Below are positions 45,369 through 54,038 of a stretch of 54,038 nt of DNA, piece after piece. Positions within the stretch are counted from its first letter, which is position 1; every line of letters begins with the position of its first letter. The translations under genes and the position numbers were made by a program. A model generated the notes under the pieces. The model did not search any database. It was not told the origin of the DNA and was given only the letters and a program-made list of their open reading frames with translations. Where the stretch lies: NCBI GenBank assembly GCA_006228005.1, contig VDHG01000001.1:1-54038 (forward strand), given 5' to 3'. This DNA comes from Testudinibacter crocodili (GTDB lineage Bacteria > Pseudomonadota > Gammaproteobacteria > Enterobacterales > Pasteurellaceae).

Positions 45369-46259
45369 ATGAGTGACGAACAGATAACGAACGATAATCA
45401 AGAGCAAAGCTCGAAAAAAGGATTTTTCCAATCACTATTCAGCGGCTTGTTTCAAGGGGAACTGAAAAACCGAGAAGAACTGGTTGAGGTGATTCGCGAT
45501 TCTGAGCAAAATGAGTTGATTGACCAAGATACCCGCGAAATGATTGAGGGTGTGATGGAGATCTCCGAGCTGCGGGTGCGTGATATTATGATCCCTCGCG
45601 CGCAAATCGTGTTTATCAACAAAGAGCAGTCATTGGATGCGTGCTTGGACGTGATTATTGAGTCGGCGCATTCACGCTTTCCGGTGGTGAGTGATGAACG
45701 TGACAATGTAGAGGGTTTGCTGTTGGCAAAAGATCTGCTGCCGTTTTCTCGCACTAATGCGGCGGAATTTGATATGTCTTCGGTGTTGCGCCCGGCGGTG
45801 ATTGTGCCGGAGAGCAAACGGGTTGATCGCATGCTGAAAGAGTTTCGTTCCGAGCGTTTTCATATGGCGATTGTGGTTGATGAATTTGGGGCAATTTCAG
45901 GTTTGGTGACGATTGAAGATATTTTGGAGCAGATTGTCGGCGATATTGAAGATGAATTTGACGAAGAAGAAGCGGCGGATATTCGTCAGCTGTCACGCCA
46001 TGCCTATGCAATATCAGCCTTGACGGATATTGAGGATTTTAATGAGAAATTCGGCACGCATTTTGATTCGGAAGAGGTTGACACTATTGGCGGTGTGATT
46101 ATGCAGGCGTTTGGTTATCTGCCGAGCCGTGATGAGGAGATCGAGCTGGAAGGGTTGCTGTTCAAAGTGGTCTCCGCCGACAGCCGTAAAATTATTCAAC
46201 TTCGCCTTAGAGTGCCTGATCAAGTCGAAGAGGATTCCTCATTTCTTGAAAATGTATAA
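45369..46259 (+). CDS. corC: CorC/HlyC-family protein with CBS pair
   Basis: Cytosolic protein linked to Mg/Co efflux with CorA in enterics. Seen: 296 residues; CBS1 starting around [14 protein letters not shown] (about 72-85), CBS2 around 140-195 with [18 protein letters not shown], then the CorC_HlyC domain (about 210-290; [15 protein letters not shown]). No membrane segment, so this is the short soluble form. Followed by lnt, as in E. coli (ybeX-lnt). Confidence 0.93.
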   Translation: MSDEQITNDNQEQSSKKGFFQSLFSGLFQGELKNREELVEVIRDSEQNELIDQDTREMIEGVMEISELRVRDIMIPRAQIVFINKEQSLDACLDVIIESAHSRFPVVSDERDNVEGLLLAKDLLPFSRTNAAEFDMSSVLRPAVIVPESKRVDRMLKEFRSERFHMAIVVDEFGAISGLVTIEDILEQIVGDIEDEFDEEEAADIRQLSRHAYAISALTDIEDFNEKFGTHFDSEEVDTIGGVIMQAFGYLPSRDEEIELEGLLFKVVSADSRKIIQLRLRVPDQVEEDSSFLENV

Positions 46260-46265
46260 CTTGCT

Positions 46266-47846
46266 ATGCAGACATTTTATTCTCACCCCATGATAAAAAT
46301 ACTTTTCGCATTAATATTGGGGGCAAGCGGTGTGCTTGCTTTCTCGCCTTTTGATTATTGGCCAATGGCGTATGTCAGCGTCATCGGTCTGCTTTTTTTT
46401 GCCACTCAAAGCTCGCGCAAAACCGCACTTTATACCAGCTATTTTTGGGCGTTAGGTTTTTTTGCTTTTGGTATTAACTGGATCCACGTTAGTATTAATC
46501 TGTTTGGTGGTGTGCCGTTAATCCTCAGCTATCTAGCGGTGTTGTTGCTGGCGGCTTACTTATCATTATATCCTCTATTATTTGCTTATTTGATCCAGCG
46601 TTTTCAGATTAAAAGTGCGGTCGTGTTTGCGATTTTATGGACCTTTACTGAGTTTTTGCGCGGTTGGGTAATGACTGGATTTCCTTGGTTACAGTTCGGC
46701 TATTCTCAAATCGACAGCCCTTTTTACGGCATTGCCCCGCTGTTTGGGGTGCAGGGGCTGACTTTTTTTGTGGTCTGGATTGCAGCGTTGCTGTTGAATA
46801 GCGCCAAAGCCGGATGGAATCGCACTGACCGCACTTTAACATTGGCTATCAGCTCGTTTCTGATGGCGTTCGGTTTAGCTTTCGCCGCATTTTACGCCGG
46901 TGGAAAAATCAGTAGTGAAGAGCAGAGCAGCAGTTCAGCTAAGGCACTGACAATCACCTTGGTGCAAGGCAATATTGAACAAAATCTAAAATGGGATCCG
47001 AACTATTTCAGCAATACGATTAACATCTACCAAACGTTGATCGCACCGCATTTGGGCAACAGCGATTTGATTATTCTACCGGAAGCATCGATTCCGACGC
47101 TGGAAAATCAGGTACAGCCACTGTTGCAAAACTGGCAGGCGGCAGCACACAACAGCGGTAGCGAAATCATTGTTGGTACGGTCTATCACGATGAAACTCA
47201 AAATCGTTTTTACAATTCCGCGATTGTGTTGGGCGATCCGCATAATCCTTATCAGTTAACAAATACTAACCGTTATAACAAACACCATTTGGTGCCGTTT
47301 GGCGAATATGTACCGCTAGAAAACCTGTTGCGACCATTAGGCAGCATGTTTAATTTACCGATGTCAAATTTTAAACAAGGGGATTACCTGCAAGCACCGC
47401 TTACTGCTAAGGGGATTAAACTGGCGAGTGCGATCTGCTATGAAATCGTCTTGGGCAATCAGTTGCAGCAAAATCTGGCTAACGCTAATAGTGATGTTAT
47501 TTTGACGATTTCTAATGACGCTTGGTTTGGCGACTCGATCGGGCCGTGGCAGCATTTTCAAATGGCAAGAATGCGCGCGCTAGAAAACGGCAAAGCAGTG
47601 ATTCGTGCCACTAATACCGGTATTACCGCATTTATCGGTAACCAAGGACAAGTGTTGCAGCAAGCGCTACAATTTGAAGCGACAACGTTAACGGCTGAAT
47701 TAAAATTAGAAGCCATTACCACACCGTATAGCGTGTTTGGTGATAAACTGCTGTATTTGCTGTCGGTGATATTATTGCTATTTAATATTTTGACCGCACT
47801 TTTACGCCGCAAACTACAACAATTAGCTACGCTGAAGGCTGAATAG
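46266..47846 (+). CDS. lnt: apolipoprotein N-acyltransferase
   Basis: Adds the third acyl chain to lipoproteins at the periplasmic face of the inner membrane. Seen: up to 526 residues; about seven hydrophobic helices and a nitrilase-like domain (about 225-490) with catalytic Glu in ILPEASIPTLE, Lys in NRYNKHHLVPFGEYVP and Cys in SAICYEIVLGN; also TEFLRGW and GFPWLQFGYSQID. The ATG at 46290 is an alternative start giving 518 residues; neither has a clear ribosome site. Six bases after corC. Confidence 0.95.
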   Translation: MQTFYSHPMIKILFALILGASGVLAFSPFDYWPMAYVSVIGLLFFATQSSRKTALYTSYFWALGFFAFGINWIHVSINLFGGVPLILSYLAVLLLAAYLSLYPLLFAYLIQRFQIKSAVVFAILWTFTEFLRGWVMTGFPWLQFGYSQIDSPFYGIAPLFGVQGLTFFVVWIAALLLNSAKAGWNRTDRTLTLAISSFLMAFGLAFAAFYAGGKISSEEQSSSSAKALTITLVQGNIEQNLKWDPNYFSNTINIYQTLIAPHLGNSDLIILPEASIPTLENQVQPLLQNWQAAAHNSGSEIIVGTVYHDETQNRFYNSAIVLGDPHNPYQLTNTNRYNKHHLVPFGEYVPLENLLRPLGSMFNLPMSNFKQGDYLQAPLTAKGIKLASAICYEIVLGNQLQQNLANANSDVILTISNDAWFGDSIGPWQHFQMARMRALENGKAVIRATNTGITAFIGNQGQVLQQALQFEATTLTAELKLEAITTPYSVFGDKLLYLLSVILLLFNILTALLRRKLQQLATLKAE

Positions 47847-47851
47847 GGAAG

Positions 47852-47888
47852 TGATAGGCGCTGTCACTAAATACGGGCAGCGCTATTC
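47852..47888. terminator. possible terminator between lnt and infA
   Basis: GCGCTG (47858-47863 region) pairs with CAGCGC (47879-47883 region) with weak flanking AT pairs, between convergent genes. No clear T run. Confidence 0.35.
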
Positions 47889-47899
47889 TCGGAAGAGGC

Positions 47900-48460
<561 letters not shown>

Positions 48461-49525
48461 ATGAAAATTTTAGTTACCGGTGGTGCCGGTTTTATCGGTT
48501 CGGCGGTTGTTCGCCATATTATTCAAGAGACCGCGGATAGTGTCATCAATCTGGACAAATTGACCTATGCCGGCAATTTGGAGTCCCTCGAGCAAATCGC
48601 AGCAAATCCACGTTATGTTTTTGAGCAAGCAGATATCTGTGACAAAACCGCACTTGAACGTATTTTTCAGCAACATCAACCTGATGCAGTGATGCACTTG
48701 GCAGCGGAAAGCCATGTTGACCGTTCAATTGATGGGCCGGCAGCATTTATCGACACCAATATTGTCGGCACTTATACTTTGCTGGAGGCTGCCAGAGCCT
48801 ACTGGAACGGACTAGAGGCGGCTAAAAAACAGGCTTTCCGTTTTCACCATATTTCTACCGATGAAGTGTATGGCGATTTAGAGGGAACGGACGATCTGTT
48901 CAGCGAAACTACGCCTTATTCGCCTAGCAGTCCGTATTCTGCCTCCAAAGCGGCGAGCGATCATCTGGTGCGGGCTTGGTTAAGAACCTACGGCCTCCCG
49001 ACCATTGTCACCAACTGCTCGAATAACTATGGTCCATACCATTTCCCGGAAAAATTGATCCCCTTGATGATTTTAAATGCATTAGAAGGCAAACCGCTGC
49101 CGGTTTATGGCAACGGCATGCAAATTCGTGACTGGCTGTTTGTGGAAGATCATGCGCGGGCGTTATATAAAGTGGTGACCGAAGGAAAAATCGGCGAAAC
49201 CTACAACATTGGCGGGCACAACGAAAAAGCCAATATCGAGGTGGTAAAAACTATCTGCAACTTGTTGGAAGAATTGGTGCCTAATAAACCACAAGGGATC
49301 GATCGTTATCAAGATTTGATCACTTATGTCACCGATCGTCCTGGGCATGATGTGCGTTACGCCATCGATGCCGCAAAAATCGGGCGTGAACTGGGCTGGC
49401 AACCGCAGGAAACCTTTGAATCCGGTATCCGTAAAACCGTGACGTGGTATCTCAACAATGAAAAATGGTGGAGCCGGGTGCTAGACGGTTCATATAGCTT
49501 GCAACGTTTGGGTACAAAAGCATAA
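48461..49525 (+). CDS. rmlB: dTDP-glucose 4,6-dehydratase
   Basis: Converts dTDP-glucose to dTDP-4-keto-6-deoxyglucose, a precursor of rhamnose and other deoxysugars. Seen: 354 residues; NAD-binding GGAGFIGSA (about 7-15), catalytic STDEVYGD (about 131-138) and [11 protein letters not shown] (Tyr-x3-Lys, about 165-175). First gene of the surface-polysaccharide segment. One uptake signal lies inside (about 48648), so this gene resembles the core genome more than the genes after rmlA. Confidence 0.96.
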   Translation: MKILVTGGAGFIGSAVVRHIIQETADSVINLDKLTYAGNLESLEQIAANPRYVFEQADICDKTALERIFQQHQPDAVMHLAAESHVDRSIDGPAAFIDTNIVGTYTLLEAARAYWNGLEAAKKQAFRFHHISTDEVYGDLEGTDDLFSETTPYSPSSPYSASKAASDHLVRAWLRTYGLPTIVTNCSNNYGPYHFPEKLIPLMILNALEGKPLPVYGNGMQIRDWLFVEDHARALYKVVTEGKIGETYNIGGHNEKANIEVVKTICNLLEELVPNKPQGIDRYQDLITYVTDRPGHDVRYAIDAAKIGRELGWQPQETFESGIRKTVTWYLNNEKWWSRVLDGSYSLQRLGTKA

Positions 49526-49553
49526 ATAAAAATATAAAGAGGCTTGACTTGAT

Positions 49554-50420
49554 ATGAAAGGGATTATTCTCGCCGGTGGATCCGGCACGCGCCTGTATCC
49601 GATCACGCGCGGCGTTTCTAAGCAATTGTTGCCGGTTTATGATAAGCCGATGATTTATTACCCACTGTCGGTGCTGATGCTTGCCGGTATCCGAGATATT
49701 TTGATTATCACCACTCCGGAAGATAACGACAGTTTTAAACGCTTGCTCGGTGATGGCAGTGATTTTGGTATCAACTTGCAATATGCCATTCAGCCGAGCC
49801 CGGATGGCTTGGCGCAGGCTTTTATTATCGGAGAGGATTTTATCGGGCAAGACAGCTGCTGTTTAGTGCTGGGCGACAATATTTTCTTCGGGCAATCCTT
49901 CACCCCATTATTACAAAAAGCAGTCGCCAGAACCAACGGCGCAACGGTGTTTGCCTATCAAGTAAAAGATCCGGAACGTTTCGGGGTGGTCGAGTTTGAT
50001 CAACACTACAAGGCTTTATCCATCGAAGAAAAACCGCAAGTACCAAAATCCGATTGGGCGGTCACCGGCTTATATTTCTATGATAACCGAGTGGTAGAGC
50101 TCGCCAAACAAGTCAAACCATCCGCCCGTGGCGAATTGGAAATTACCACCTTAAATGAAATGTACCTCAACGACGGCTCTTTAAATGTCCAATTGTTAGG
50201 ACGGGGTTTTGCCTGGTTAGACACCGGTACTCATGAAAGTTTGCACGAAGCCGCTTCGTTTGTACGCACCATTGAAAATATCCAAGGCATGCAAGTCGCT
50301 TGTTTGGAAGAAATTGCCTGGCGACAAGGCTGGTTAACCGATCAACAGCTGACCGCACTTGCCAAACCGATGAGTAAAAATGAATATGGACAGTATTTGT
50401 TGCGGTTGGTGAGAGATTGA
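49554..50420 (+). CDS. rmlA: glucose-1-phosphate thymidylyltransferase
   Basis: Makes dTDP-glucose for RmlB. Seen: 288 residues; nucleotide-binding [13 protein letters not shown] (about 8-20) and [26 protein letters not shown] (about 108-115) and [10 protein letters not shown]. 28 bases after rmlB. An uptake signal (ACCGCACTT) lies near the 3' end. rmlC and rmlD, needed for rhamnose, do not follow. Confidence 0.96.
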   Translation: MKGIILAGGSGTRLYPITRGVSKQLLPVYDKPMIYYPLSVLMLAGIRDILIITTPEDNDSFKRLLGDGSDFGINLQYAIQPSPDGLAQAFIIGEDFIGQDSCCLVLGDNIFFGQSFTPLLQKAVARTNGATVFAYQVKDPERFGVVEFDQHYKALSIEEKPQVPKSDWAVTGLYFYDNRVVELAKQVKPSARGELEITTLNEMYLNDGSLNVQLLGRGFAWLDTGTHESLHEAASFVRTIENIQGMQVACLEEIAWRQGWLTDQQLTALAKPMSKNEYGQYLLRLVRD

Positions 50421-50466
50421 TCATTTGATTAAAAAGAGTTTTTATTTAACAGAGAGTAATAGAGTC

Positions 50467-51603
50467 ATGACAAATATTATTGATGTTGCTGTTTCAGAAA
50501 ATCGAAAGCCTGATGAAATTGATCTTTTGGAGTTATTGAGATTGATTTGGCGTAAAAAATGGTGGGTGGTATTATCAACAATTATATTTACTGTCGTTGC
50601 GGCAGTCTATGCTTTCACTGCAAAAGAGGAATGGACTTCCTCTGCATTGGTCAAGCAACCGCAGGTTTCAGAGTTGGGTAATTATTTATCATTACAGAAT
50701 GAATATGCGAATATTATACAAAATCAAGCATTTAGTGCAGAAAAATTATCTACGGAGCTATTTGATCAATTCAGCACGTTGTTGTTTTCTAATGATATTA
50801 AGCGCCAATTTTTTGAACAATCTGAATGGTATATTCAATCTATTTCTGATAAAGACAGTGTAGCAAAGCAGCGATTTTTAGCTGATTTGTTGCAAAGGTA
50901 TTTGCAAGTTGCTAGACCTGATTTAAAGAAAAATCCTAATGCAATTGGAATTACGATTAGTTTTGCTGCTGAACTTCCTAGTGATGCACAGTACGTTTTG
51001 ACGGCTTATATTGAATTTGTAAATAAGAAGGTTTTAGTCGCACAGCAGCAAGATTTTATTTCCAGATTAGAACAACAAGTTAATACACTTAACTTTCAAA
51101 AAGATCAATTAGAGCAAAAGACTAAGATTACTCGGCAGGAACAATTGAATAATTTGGCGAATGCACTTAGCATAGCTAAAAATGCCGATATCGTAGATTA
51201 TTTTAATGGTACTTTAGCGTCAAATCAGGGCTCATTAGAAATTTTACTTGGTAAAGATGATTCTAAATTTAAATTAAATGATAATTCATATCTTTTTATG
51301 CAAGGTGAAAAATACTTACAGGCACAGCTAGATACATTAAAGGATGCTGAATTGATCTATCCAATAGAATATTATACAACAAAAAATCAATTATCTTTAT
51401 TGATACCATTGATAGAAAAAGCAGAACAGGGAATCACAGCGAGTTCTTATCATTATTTGGCTTCACCGGATTATCCGGTTACTAAAGATAAACCGAAGAG
51501 AGCGCTGATTATGTTAATAGGGCTGATTTTAGGTGTTCTATTTTCTATTATTTTTATAATTATTTCTAGCAAAATTAACAATTATGAAAAAAATTGTTTC
51601 TAA
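50467..51603 (+). CDS. wzz: Wzz-like polysaccharide chain-length regulator
   Basis: Inner-membrane co-polymerase that sets O-antigen or capsule chain length. Seen: 378 residues; N-terminal helix around 28-50 (WWVVLSTIIFTVVAAVYAF) after a LLELLRLIWRKK segment, a long periplasmic coiled-coil part (about 55-345) and a C-terminal helix (ALIMLIGLILGVLFSIIFII). Both ends fit the Wzz fold. The ATG at 50467 begins the recognisable family N-terminus; an earlier ATG at 50425 is also in frame. Much more AT-rich than rmlA; ends 20 bases inside the next gene. Confidence 0.82.
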   Translation: MTNIIDVAVSENRKPDEIDLLELLRLIWRKKWWVVLSTIIFTVVAAVYAFTAKEEWTSSALVKQPQVSELGNYLSLQNEYANIIQNQAFSAEKLSTELFDQFSTLLFSNDIKRQFFEQSEWYIQSISDKDSVAKQRFLADLLQRYLQVARPDLKKNPNAIGITISFAAELPSDAQYVLTAYIEFVNKKVLVAQQQDFISRLEQQVNTLNFQKDQLEQKTKITRQEQLNNLANALSIAKNADIVDYFNGTLASNQGSLEILLGKDDSKFKLNDNSYLFMQGEKYLQAQLDTLKDAELIYPIEYYTTKNQLSLLIPLIEKAEQGITASSYHYLASPDYPVTKDKPKRALIMLIGLILGVLFSIIFIIISSKINNYEKNCF

Positions 51604-52822
51604 TATCGGATGGCTTTTATTAGAGCATGGAAGTAGACTTATATTTGCTTTATTAAGTACCTCTTTATTGGCAAGAGGATTGGGAGTTGAGCAATATGGG
51701 TTATTCCAATATGCATTAAATTTAATACTTGTATTTATGTCTATCAGTTTTATATGTGGAGCTGAGGTTATTGTTCCTATGTTAGTTAATGCTTCAGCAA
51801 AGCGGAGGCGGCTAATCTTAGGTAATGCATTCTATCTAAGGTTGTTTTTTTCTATTTTAGCATATGTTTTTTTAGTTTCATTTGTATATATTTCAGATAC
51901 TAGAGAACAATTTTATTTAATATTAATTTTAGGGTTAATATTATTAGTTAGTGAAGCCTTTTCAGTTGTTACTGCATGGCTTCAGTCACAAACAAATATT
52001 AAGCCTAAAACTATATTGGTCATTTCTACTTCGCTTATAAAATGTTTAATTGTTGCTCTACTGTTTTTCTTTAATGTGGTAGATCCTATATATTATGCTT
52101 TTGCTTGGGTCTTTGAAGCTGGATTTATAGCATTTGGGTTGATTTGTATTTATAAAAATATAAGTAAAAGTAATTTTTTTTATTTCTCTAAACCTATGTT
52201 TTTTTATCTTTTAAAAAAAGGATTTCCATTTTTTATAGCTCTTTTATTAATGTATTCTTTTTTAAGATTAGATGTAATTATGCTTCGTCATTTTTCAGAT
52301 TTAGTAACACTTGGGCTTTATACATCTGCAAACCAACTATTATTAAGTATAGTGGCTGTTTCTCCTATTCTAGCAATGTCTTTAGCTCCAGCATTTGTAT
52401 ACGAAAAGAGTATAATAAATATCAAAAGAAACATAATTTATATTACTATTTTTATGGTTGTAGTATCATTGCTGATAGCTGTAATAATGAATTATTTATC
52501 TCCAATAATTATTCCTTTATTATTTGGGCATAAATTTAATGGGGCAATACCTATCTTTTCTTATTTCTTATGGGTAATGACTTTGTATTTTATTAATGAA
52601 GGGTTGAATGTATATTTTATCAGAATGCAACTAGGTCGTATGCTAATATTTAAATGGCTTTTAGTATTATTAGGCGCACTGATCGCATATTGGTACTTCA
52701 TACCATTATATGGTGCATATGGTGCTATTATTGGATACTCTATAGGGTATAGTGTCGCATGTATATTTAGTGTATGTGTTATGTTTTTGGATTCTAATAA
52801 GTTTATTTCAGCAGCTGTATAA
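51584..52822 (+). CDS. wzx: Wzx-like O-antigen/polysaccharide flippase
   Basis: Predicted lipid-linked oligosaccharide flippase of the MOP superfamily. Seen: 412 residues, about 12 hydrophobic helices; the N-terminal LLARGLGVEQYGLFQYAL (about 27-44) is typical of polysaccharide exporters. Overlaps wzz by 20 bases. Very AT-rich with runs of T. Bases 52078-52289 of this gene reappear inverted at the window end. Confidence 0.85.
   Translation: MKKIVSNIGWLLLEHGSRLIFALLSTSLLARGLGVEQYGLFQYALNLILVFMSISFICGAEVIVPMLVNASAKRRRLILGNAFYLRLFFSILAYVFLVSFVYISDTREQFYLILILGLILLVSEAFSVVTAWLQSQTNIKPKTILVISTSLIKCLIVALLFFFNVVDPIYYAFAWVFEAGFIAFGLICIYKNISKSNFFYFSKPMFFYLLKKGFPFFIALLLMYSFLRLDVIMLRHFSDLVTLGLYTSANQLLLSIVAVSPILAMSLAPAFVYEKSIINIKRNIIYITIFMVVVSLLIAVIMNYLSPIIIPLLFGHKFNGAIPIFSYFLWVMTLYFINEGLNVYFIRMQLGRMLIFKWLLVLLGALIAYWYFIPLYGAYGAIIGYSIGYSVACIFSVCVMFLDSNKFISAAV
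52078..52289 (+). repeat. source copy of the inverted duplication
   Basis: 212 bases inside the wzx-like gene that reappear, reverse-complemented and lacking 52236-52246, at 53838-54038. Confidence 0.95.
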
Positions 52823-52850
52823 GAATTAGTTTATTAATTAATGTGATAAT

Positions 52851-53849
52851 ATGAAAAATATAGTTTTTTTTGTCGGTAATTTAAATAATTCTGGCGGTAC
52901 AGAAAGAGTATCAACAGATATAGCCAATCTCTTATTGGAGAATGGCTATAGAATAACCTTTATTAATTTATGGGCTGGCGATACTCCGTTCTTTCCGCTA
53001 GATGAAAATATTAAGGTTTTATCTCTAAATCAGACTAGAGAATCATTTAAAAAAACATATTTTTCAAATGTTTTAAAATTACGTAAGATTATAAAAGAGT
53101 GTAGGTTTGATATTTTGATTGATGTTGAATCAATGCTGTCTCTATATTCCATACCAGCATTAATAAATCTAAAGGTCAGACATGTTTGCTGGGAGCATTT
53201 CAACTTTAAAATTAACTTAGGAAAAAGAACCAGAGATTTGTCTCGCCAATTAGCAGGTATATTTGTTGATGATATTATAACGTTAACTGAGAGAGATAAG
53301 CACTTCTGGAAAAAAGGGCTTATTTGGCAACGAGCTAATATTATAGCTATTCCTAATCCTTCAACATTTAAACCTCAAGATTTACATCCAGAACTAAATA
53401 ATAAAACATTTCTTGCTGTTGGAAGACTTACATATCAAAAAGGATTTGATCTTTTATTGGAAGCATGGAAAGAAGCGTTACCAGTTTTGACGGCTAATGG
53501 TTGGAAATTAAGAATTGTTGGCGATGGTGAAGATAAAAAAAATCTTTTAGAATTTATACAAAACAATAATTTATCGTCTTCAGTTACTATTGAAAATTCA
53601 ACTGATAAAATTAAAGACTTTTATGCAAAGGCATCTTTTTATGTAATGAGTTCTAGGTTTGAGGGGTTTGGACTAGTATTAATAGAAGCTCAAGCTTTTG
53701 GATTACCAATTATTAGTTTTGATTGTGATGTAGGACCTAGAGAAATTCTTGAAGAAGGAAAAACGGGGTGGCTATGTAAGGTTGGCGATTATAAATGCTT
53801 AGCTAATATTTTATTTCAAGCAGCGAATATGAAAAAAGACGAAGCATAA
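52851..53849 (+). CDS. GT4-type glycosyltransferase, C-terminus replaced at an inverted-repeat join
   Basis: Predicted cytosolic enzyme adding a sugar to the lipid-linked repeat unit. Seen: 332 residues; N-terminal NSGGTERVSTDIANLLLENG (about 13-32), then FLAVGRLTYQKGFDLLLEAW (about 183-202) and SRFEGFGLVLIEAQAFGLP with the E-x7-E donor site (about 266-284). The protein ends soon after TGWLCKVGDYKCLANILFQ, where GT4 enzymes normally have another 20-40 residues. The final codons (DEA, stop) come from the inverted wzx copy that begins at 53838, so the true end is missing. Sugar specificity cannot be read. Confidence 0.8.
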   Translation: MKNIVFFVGNLNNSGGTERVSTDIANLLLENGYRITFINLWAGDTPFFPLDENIKVLSLNQTRESFKKTYFSNVLKLRKIIKECRFDILIDVESMLSLYSIPALINLKVRHVCWEHFNFKINLGKRTRDLSRQLAGIFVDDIITLTERDKHFWKKGLIWQRANIIAIPNPSTFKPQDLHPELNNKTFLAVGRLTYQKGFDLLLEAWKEALPVLTANGWKLRIVGDGEDKKNLLEFIQNNNLSSSVTIENSTDKIKDFYAKASFYVMSSRFEGFGLVLIEAQAFGLPIISFDCDVGPREILEEGKTGWLCKVGDYKCLANILFQAANMKKDEA

Positions 53850-54038
53850 TTACATCTAATCTTAAAAAAGAATACATTAATAAAAAATGGAAATCCTTTT
53901 TTTAAAAGATAAAAAAACATAGGTTTAGAGAAATAAAAAAAATTACTTTTACTTATATTTTTATAAATACAAATCAACCCAAATGCTATAAATCCAGCTT
54001 CAAAGACCCAAGCAAAAGCATAATATATAGGATCTACC
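53838..54038 (-). repeat. inverted copy of part of the wzx-like gene
   Basis: Reading the minus strand from 54038, the sequence equals 52078-52235 base for base, skips 11 bases (52236-52246, between two TTTTAT repeats), then equals 52247-52289. It ends within the 3' end of the glycosyltransferase gene. It runs to the last base of the window. On the minus strand it would be a frameshifted fragment, with no full gene. Confidence 0.95.

Overview
The window comes from a member of the Pasteurellaceae. The 9-base Haemophilus-type DNA uptake signal AAGTGCGGT (or its complement ACCGCACTT) recurs many times over the first 50 kb. Gene order matches conserved gammaproteobacterial blocks: nudJ-rluE/icd; dapA, bcp, perM, arsC-like, hda, uraA, upp, purM-purN; surA-rsmA-apaH; leuS-lptE-holA; corC-lnt. 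The dialect points to the Haemophilus/Aggregatibacter/Pasteurella side of the family. The species cannot be named from the sequence alone.

Layout. 1-13.6 kb: nudJ (cut by the window edge), rluE, icd, a broken ParE-type toxin with its putative antitoxin, azlCD amino-acid exporter genes, a four-gene operon (phosphopantetheinyl transferase, CDP-alcohol phosphatidyltransferase, PlsC-like acyltransferase, CdsA-like cytidylyltransferase), htpG with a recognisable heat-shock promoter, a 620-bp palindromic non-coding element, a YddA/SbmA-type ABC transporter and a YidE-type transporter. 13.8-24.9 kb: a complete type I-C CRISPR-Cas locus (cas3-cas5c-cas8c-cas7c-cas4-cas1-cas2, with a probable internal cas11c) followed by an array of 43 repeats and 42 spacers. 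25-33 kb: dapA, bcp, perM, arsC-like, hda, uraA, upp, purM, purN. 33-39.2 kb: surA, rsmA, apaH and a phosphonate/phosphite-type ABC transporter with two permeases. 39.3-48.1 kb: leuS, lptE, holA, a sucrose-type PTS gene with twin LacI-type operators, corC, lnt, infA. 48.4-54.0 kb: rmlB, rmlA, then an AT-rich surface-polysaccharide segment (wzz-like, wzx-like, glycosyltransferase).

Main points for a second look. (1) The cas genes carry five perfect copies of the Neisseria DNA uptake sequence GCCGTCTGAA and several one-mismatch copies. None was noticed elsewhere in the window. This suggests the CRISPR-Cas locus came from a Neisseriaceae donor by transformation; cas4 and cas1 also carry the Pasteurellaceae signal. 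(2) The last 201 bases are an inverted copy of an internal part of the wzx-like gene, with an 11-base deletion. The join lies in the 3' end of the last glycosyltransferase gene, so that gene's C-terminus is not trustworthy. It is either a real inverted duplication or an amplification/assembly chimera. (3) One spacer occurs twice in the array at non-adjacent places. (4) Several operator-like palindromes precede yidE, phnD, scrA and infA.

Limits: all calls rest on reading the sequence and remembered family features. No alignment, database or structure search was run.
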